This document shows, piece after piece, positions 60,319-64,000 of a stretch of DNA of 64,000 nt. A program made the translations under genes and the position numbers. The stretch comes from Pantoea sp. SOD02 (GTDB lineage: Bacteria; Pseudomonadota; Gammaproteobacteria; Enterobacterales; Enterobacteriaceae). The notes under the pieces are model-generated. The model saw only the letters and a list, made by a program, of their open reading frames with translations. It was not told the origin of the DNA and made no database searches. Position 1 is the stretch's first letter. Every line of letters begins with the position of its first letter. The stretch lies in contig NZ_CP102604.1 of NCBI RefSeq assembly GCF_024707505.1, positions 3,162,001-3,226,000 of the forward strand. The letters are read 5' to 3'.

Positions 60319-61458
60319 TTACAGCGCTTTACCCACCTTAATCACCGCCGCCACATTGCGCGCCGTCAAACGCACGTTCTGCGCCGCATTGGCCAGCGCG
60401 TCTTCCAGCGAACAAATGCTAAACAGCACGCTAAACACCGCATCCAGCCCATGTTGATGCACCACGCCGACATCCGCCGTCAAACTTCCGGCAATGCCAA
60501 TCACCGGCTTATTAAACTGCTTCGCGACTTTTGCCACACCAATCGGCACCTTGCCGTTGATGCTTTGGCTATCAATGCGCCCTTCGCCGGTAATCACCAG
60601 ATCGGCATCTTTTACCTGCTCAGCCAGGCCTAAGGCTTCGGTGACAATCTCAATACCGCTGCGCAACTCAGCCTGGCAAAACGCATGCAGCGCCGCGCCC
60701 ATACCGCCCGCCGCGCCGCCGCCATCAATGTGTAAAACATCAATATCCAGATCGCGATGAATCAGGGTGGCGTAATGTTCCAGTGCTTTGTCCAGCTGCT
60801 GCACCAGTTCCGGCGTTGCGCCTTTTTGCGGACCAAAGATCGCCGACGCGCCCTTTTCACCGGTAAGCGGATTACTGACATCACAGGCCACTTCAAAGCG
60901 GCACTGCTTAATACGCGCATCCAGCTGTGCGATATCAATGTGCGCCAGCTGCGGCAATGCACCGCCGCCATAGGCAATTTCCTTGCCGTGCTCATCCAGC
61001 AGCTGTGCGCCCAGCGCCTGCATCATGCCGGAACCGCCATCATTGGTGGCGCTGCCGCCAATGCCGATGATGATGTGATCGACACCACGATCGAGCGCAT
61101 CTTTGATCAGCTCGCCGGTGCCAAACGAGGTGGTAATCAGCGGATCGCGCTGTGCGGCAGGTACTAACTCCAGCCCGCTGGCCGCCGCCATTTCGATAAA
61201 CGCGGTGCGCTCATCGCCTGACAAACCGTAGAACGCTTCCACTGGCTTGCCGAGCGGTCCAGTAACCGTCAGCCGGACAATGTTTCCCTGCGTTGCCGCC
61301 ACCATCGCTTCAACCGTGCCTTCGCCACCGTCGGCAACCGGTATTTTCACGTAGTCAGCTTCAGGAAAGATCTCGCGGAATCCCGCTTCAATCGCCGAAG
61401 CCACTTCCAGGGCAGATAAACTCTCTTTATATGAATCCGGTGCGATGACAATTTTCAT
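60319..61458 (-). CDS. garK: Glycerate 2-kinase
   Basis: GarK phosphorylates D-glycerate to 2-phosphoglycerate, the last step of glucarate/galactarate breakdown. The 379-residue protein starts MKIVIAPDSYKESLSALEVASAIEAGF and has PVADGGEGTVEAM, GIGGSATNDGGSGM and DLVITGEGRIDSQS, as in the GarK/GlxK family. The ATG at 61458 gives the family N-terminus; the upstream extension is rejected. It is the last gene of the gudD-garL-garR-garK string, 84 bases after garR. GlxK of allantoin metabolism is a close alternative, but the neighbours favour GarK. Confidence 0.94.
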   Translation of the reverse strand: MKIVIAPDSYKESLSALEVASAIEAGFREIFPEADYVKIPVADGGEGTVEAMVAATQGNIVRLTVTGPLGKPVEAFYGLSGDERTAFIEMAAASGLELVPAAQRDPLITTSFGTGELIKDALDRGVDHIIIGIGGSATNDGGSGMMQALGAQLLDEHGKEIAYGGGALPQLAHIDIAQLDARIKQCRFEVACDVSNPLTGEKGASAIFGPQKGATPELVQQLDKALEHYATLIHRDLDIDVLHIDGGGAAGGMGAALHAFCQAELRSGIEIVTEALGLAEQVKDADLVITGEGRIDSQSINGKVPIGVAKVAKQFNKPVIGIAGSLTADVGVVHQHGLDAVFSVLFSICSLEDALANAAQNVRLTARNVAAVIKVGKAL

Positions 61459-61542
61459 AGGCAATCCAGCGCGGTTGATGACGGACATCCGTCCTGCGAA
61501 GGCAGCGAGCCGCCCGGCATCCGCAGACGCCGGACGATTGCA

Positions 61543-62427
61543 CTACCGGGTGATCTCAACTTTCGCTAATTTTTCATAATAGCAGGCCAGCGCGCTATGG
61601 TCGGAAGTGCCCTGTCCGTCCACCTTCAGCGCCTGCATCATCTCCATTACCGCAGCGGTCAGCGGCAGATGCGCGCCAATCTCGTGCGAAGTATCCAGCG
61701 CATTAGCCAGATCTTTGATGTGCAGATCGATACGGAAGCCCGGCTTGAAGTTACGATCCAGCACCATCGGCGCTTTGGCATCCAGCACGGTGCTGCCCGC
61801 CAGGCCACCACGAATCGCCTGATAAACCAGCTCAGGATTAACGCCCGCTTTGGTCGCCAGCGACAGCGCTTCTGACATCGCCGCGATGTTGAGCGCCACG
61901 ATCACCTGATTCGCCAGCTTGGTGACGTTACCCGCGCCAATGTCGCCGGTGTGGACCACCGAACCCGCCATCGCTTTCATGATGTCGAAGCACTGATCGA
62001 ACACCGCTTTATCACCGCCCACCATCACCGACAGCGTGCCTTCAATCGCTTTCGGCTCGCCGCCGCTGACTGGCGCATCAAGCATTTTGATGCCTTTCGC
62101 CGCCAGCGCATCATGCACTTCGCGGCTGGCTAACGGCGCAATGGAACTCATGTCGATAACAATCAGGCCCGGCTTCGCGCCTTCAATGATGCCGTTAGCG
62201 CCGAGGCATACCTCTTTAACCTGCGGCGAGTTCGGAACCATGGTGATCAGCACATCCACCTGTTCTGCTACCTCTTTTGGCGTCTTCGCCACGGTGGCGC
62301 CTAGCTCCACCAGCTCTGCTTCGTTGCCGACATTATGGTCGCGCACCACCAGCGAATAACCGGCTTTCACCAGGTTTTTACTCATCGGTTTGCCCATGAT
62401 GCCGAGGCCGATAAATCCAATTTTCAT
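61543..62427 (-). CDS. garR: Tartronate semialdehyde reductase (2-hydroxy-3-oxopropionate reductase)
   Basis: GarR reduces tartronate semialdehyde to D-glycerate with NAD(P)H. The 294-residue beta-hydroxyacid dehydrogenase has the Rossmann motif GFIGLGIMGKPM (about 4-15), DAPVSGGEPKA with the substrate loop, and the catalytic lysine in GAGNVTKLANQ. It lies 19 bases downstream of garL. The paralogue GlxR is possible by sequence, but context points to GarR. Confidence 0.95.
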   Translation of the reverse strand: MKIGFIGLGIMGKPMSKNLVKAGYSLVVRDHNVGNEAELVELGATVAKTPKEVAEQVDVLITMVPNSPQVKEVCLGANGIIEGAKPGLIVIDMSSIAPLASREVHDALAAKGIKMLDAPVSGGEPKAIEGTLSVMVGGDKAVFDQCFDIMKAMAGSVVHTGDIGAGNVTKLANQVIVALNIAAMSEALSLATKAGVNPELVYQAIRGGLAGSTVLDAKAPMVLDRNFKPGFRIDLHIKDLANALDTSHEIGAHLPLTAAVMEMMQALKVDGQGTSDHSALACYYEKLAKVEITR

Positions 62428-62446
62428 TGCCTTTCCTCTCAGTCAG

Positions 62447-63214
62447 TTATTTTTTAAATTTGTCGCACAGCGCCTGCGTGGCGTTACGGAACACGCCCAG
62501 ATCGCTGCCTACCGCCACAAAGCTGGCGCCCCACTCCAGATAGCGGCGCGCATCGGCTTCAACCGGTGCCAGAATCCCGCTCGGTTTCCCCGCCGCTTTG
62601 GCGCGTTCGAATACGTGTTTAATCACTTTCAATACTTCGGGATGCGCAGGCTGGCCGAGATAGCCGAGCGCTGCCGAGAGATCGCCCGGCCCCACGAAGA
62701 TGCCATCGACACCATCGACTGCGGCGATAGCATCGATGTTGTCCACCGCCTGTTGCGTTTCGATCTGCACCAGCACCGTGATGTTATCGTTGATGGTGCT
62801 GTTGTAGTCCGGCAGCGTGCCGTACATGTTGCTGCGGTGCGAAACCGAGACACCGCGAATGCCAGCCGGTGGATAGCGAGTAGACGCCACCGCGCGAATC
62901 GCCTCTTCCTCGGTTTCCACAAACGGCACGAGGAAGTTGTAGAAGCCGATATCCAGCAAGCGCTTGATGATGATCGGTTCGTTGCACGGCGGACGCACCA
63001 CCGGCGCGCTGTGGCTGCCCTTCAGCGCCATCAGCTGCGGTACAAAAGTGGTGATGTCGTTTGGCGCGTGTTCGCCATCCAGTACCAGCCAGTCAAAGCC
63101 CGCCAGGCCAAGCACTTCGGTGGTTAATGGATTAGCCAGCGCGCACCAGCTGCCAATCAGGGTTTCTCCTGCCAGCAAACGGCGACGAAAAGGGTTCGGC
63201 CAGGCATTGCTCAT
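62447..63214 (-). CDS. garL: 5-keto-4-deoxy-D-glucarate aldolase
   Basis: GarL is a class II (metal-dependent) HpcH/HpaI-family aldolase that splits 5-keto-4-deoxy-glucarate into pyruvate and tartronate semialdehyde. The 255-residue protein contains [15 protein letters not shown] with the catalytic His, [48 protein letters not shown] and [15 protein letters not shown]. The ATG at 63214 lies 8 bases after AGGAG; a GTG at 63223 abuts the ribosome site and is unlikely. It follows gudD closely in the operon. Confidence 0.95.
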   Translation of the reverse strand: MSNAWPNPFRRRLLAGETLIGSWCALANPLTTEVLGLAGFDWLVLDGEHAPNDITTFVPQLMALKGSHSAPVVRPPCNEPIIIKRLLDIGFYNFLVPFVETEEEAIRAVASTRYPPAGIRGVSVSHRSNMYGTLPDYNSTINDNITVLVQIETQQAVDNIDAIAAVDGVDGIFVGPGDLSAALGYLGQPAHPEVLKVIKHVFERAKAAGKPSGILAPVEADARRYLEWGASFVAVGSDLGVFRNATQALCDKFKK

Positions 63215-63266
63215 TGTCTTCACTCCTGTCGGTTACAGCAGGCTCCCGCGCGGGGAGCCGGAAAAG

Positions 63267-64000
63267 TTAGCGCACCAGGCACGGACGCTTGTTATCAAAG
63301 GTCCAGTTCGGTACGAGGAACTGCATGGCTTGCGCATCATCGCGCGCGCCCAAACCGTGTTTCTGATACAGCGCGTTGGCCTGCATCACCTGATCCATAT
63401 CCAGCTCGACGCCGAGGCCCGGCTTTTGCGGCACCTGCACCATGCCGCCTTTAATCTGGAACGGCTCTTTGGTCAGGCGCTGATTGCCTTCCTGCCAAAT
63501 CCAGTGGGTATCGATGGCAGTAATCGCGCCCGGTGCGGCGGCGGCAACATGGGTAAACATCGCCAGCGAGATGTCGAAATGGTTGTTAGAGTGCGAGCCC
63601 CACGTCAGGCCGAAGTCGTGGCACATCTGCGCTACGCGCACCGAACCCTGCATCGTCCAGAAGTGCGGATCGGCCAGCGGGATATCGACCGATTGCAGCG
63701 ACAGCGTGTGGCCCATTTGACGCCAGTCGGTAGCGATCATGTTGGTGGCGGTCGGCATGCCGGTGGCGCGGCGGAACTCCGCCATCACTTCGCGACCGGA
63801 ATAGCCTTGCTCGGCACCGCACGGATCTTCCGCATAGGCCAGCACGCCTTTCAGCTGCTTACCGAGCAGAATCGCCTCGTTCAGCGACCATGCACCGTTA
63901 GGATCGAGCGTTACGCGCGCCTGCGGGAAGCGCTTCGCCAGCGCCGTTACCGCTTCGGCCTCTTCGCCGCCGCGCAGCACGCCGCCTTTCAGTTTGAAAT
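63267..64000 (-). CDS. gudD: Glucarate dehydratase (C-terminal part)
   Basis: GudD dehydrates D-glucarate to 5-keto-4-deoxyglucarate. About 244 C-terminal residues of an enolase-superfamily enzyme are present; the frame is open at the window edge, so the N-terminal half is missing. It shows KLKGG (active-site lysine region), [10 protein letters not shown] and [21 protein letters not shown] as metal ligands. The catalytic-His segment is [15 protein letters not shown], and [12 protein letters not shown] closes the protein. It is closer to GudD than to inactive GudX because these residues are intact. It lies upstream of garL-garR-garK in one operon. Confidence 0.94.
   Translation of the reverse strand, partial: FKLKGGVLRGGEEAEAVTALAKRFPQARVTLDPNGAWSLNEAILLGKQLKGVLAYAEDPCGAEQGYSGREVMAEFRRATGMPTATNMIATDWRQMGHTLSLQSVDIPLADPHFWTMQGSVRVAQMCHDFGLTWGSHSNNHFDISLAMFTHVAAAAPGAITAIDTHWIWQEGNQRLTKEPFQIKGGMVQVPQKPGLGVELDMDQVMQANALYQKHGLGARDDAQAMQFLVPNWTFDNKRPCLVR

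Overview
The window is a 64 kb piece of an enterobacterial chromosome, most like the Pantoea/Erwinia lineage (Erwiniaceae). Almost every housekeeping gene reads as a close full-length homologue of its E. coli counterpart. Local order follows E. coli too, but in compacted blocks that lack several E. coli loci. The genus assignment is inference; no 16S gene is present.

Layout. 1-5.0 kb: the end of bamD, raiA with a near-ideal CRP site, then aromatic amino acid genes (pheL leader, pheA, and the opposing aroF-tyrA operon). 5.0-11.5 kb: a GNAT acetyltransferase, the ribosomal operon rpsP-rimM-trmD-rplS, ffh, and the membrane proteins ypjD and corB. 11.5-21.4 kb: luxS, the sRNA gene micA, gshA, yqaA, yqaB, a tRNA operon (serV plus four identical tRNA-Arg), csrA, alaS, recX, recA with its SOS box, and pncC. 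21.5-24.9 kb: a small accessory group (tam, an orphan DapA-family enzyme, yjdM), then mltB. 25.2-32.5 kb: mutS, a two-gene polyol cassette (SDR plus MFS transporter), rpoS and nlpD. 32.7-37.8 kb: pcm, surE, truD, ispF, ispD, ftsB, ygbE. 37.1-47.4 kb: assimilatory sulfate reduction in two blocks (cysG-cysD-cysN-cysC and cysJ-cysI-cysH), separated by iap and a YciI-family gene. 47.7-57.4 kb: queD, a signal-peptide-bearing pyrophosphatase, queE, eno, pyrG, mazG, relA and rlmD. 57.5-64 kb: the barA sensor kinase, then garK, garR, garL and the end of gudD, a glucarate/galactarate catabolic operon.

Functional links. The cys genes take sulfate to sulfide and also make the siroheme that CysI needs. 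gudD-garL-garR-garK take glucarate to 2-phosphoglycerate, the substrate of the enolase encoded nearby. BarA and CsrA are the two ends of the carbon-storage regulatory cascade. RpoS, RelA, RaiA and MicA are stress-response functions.

No prophage, insertion sequence, CRISPR array or obviously new multi-gene system was found. The most notable unexplained structure is a family of four paired-hairpin intergenic repeats (43.1, 48.8, 53.8 and 60.2 kb). They have GTAG/CTAC signatures and compensatory stem changes, and look like REPIN/BIME elements. Other points of interest are the exported pyrophosphatase, the polyol cassette between mutS and rpoS, the orphan aldolase-family gene, and the missing yfiLRNB, mazEF and CRISPR-Cas loci at their E. 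coli positions.
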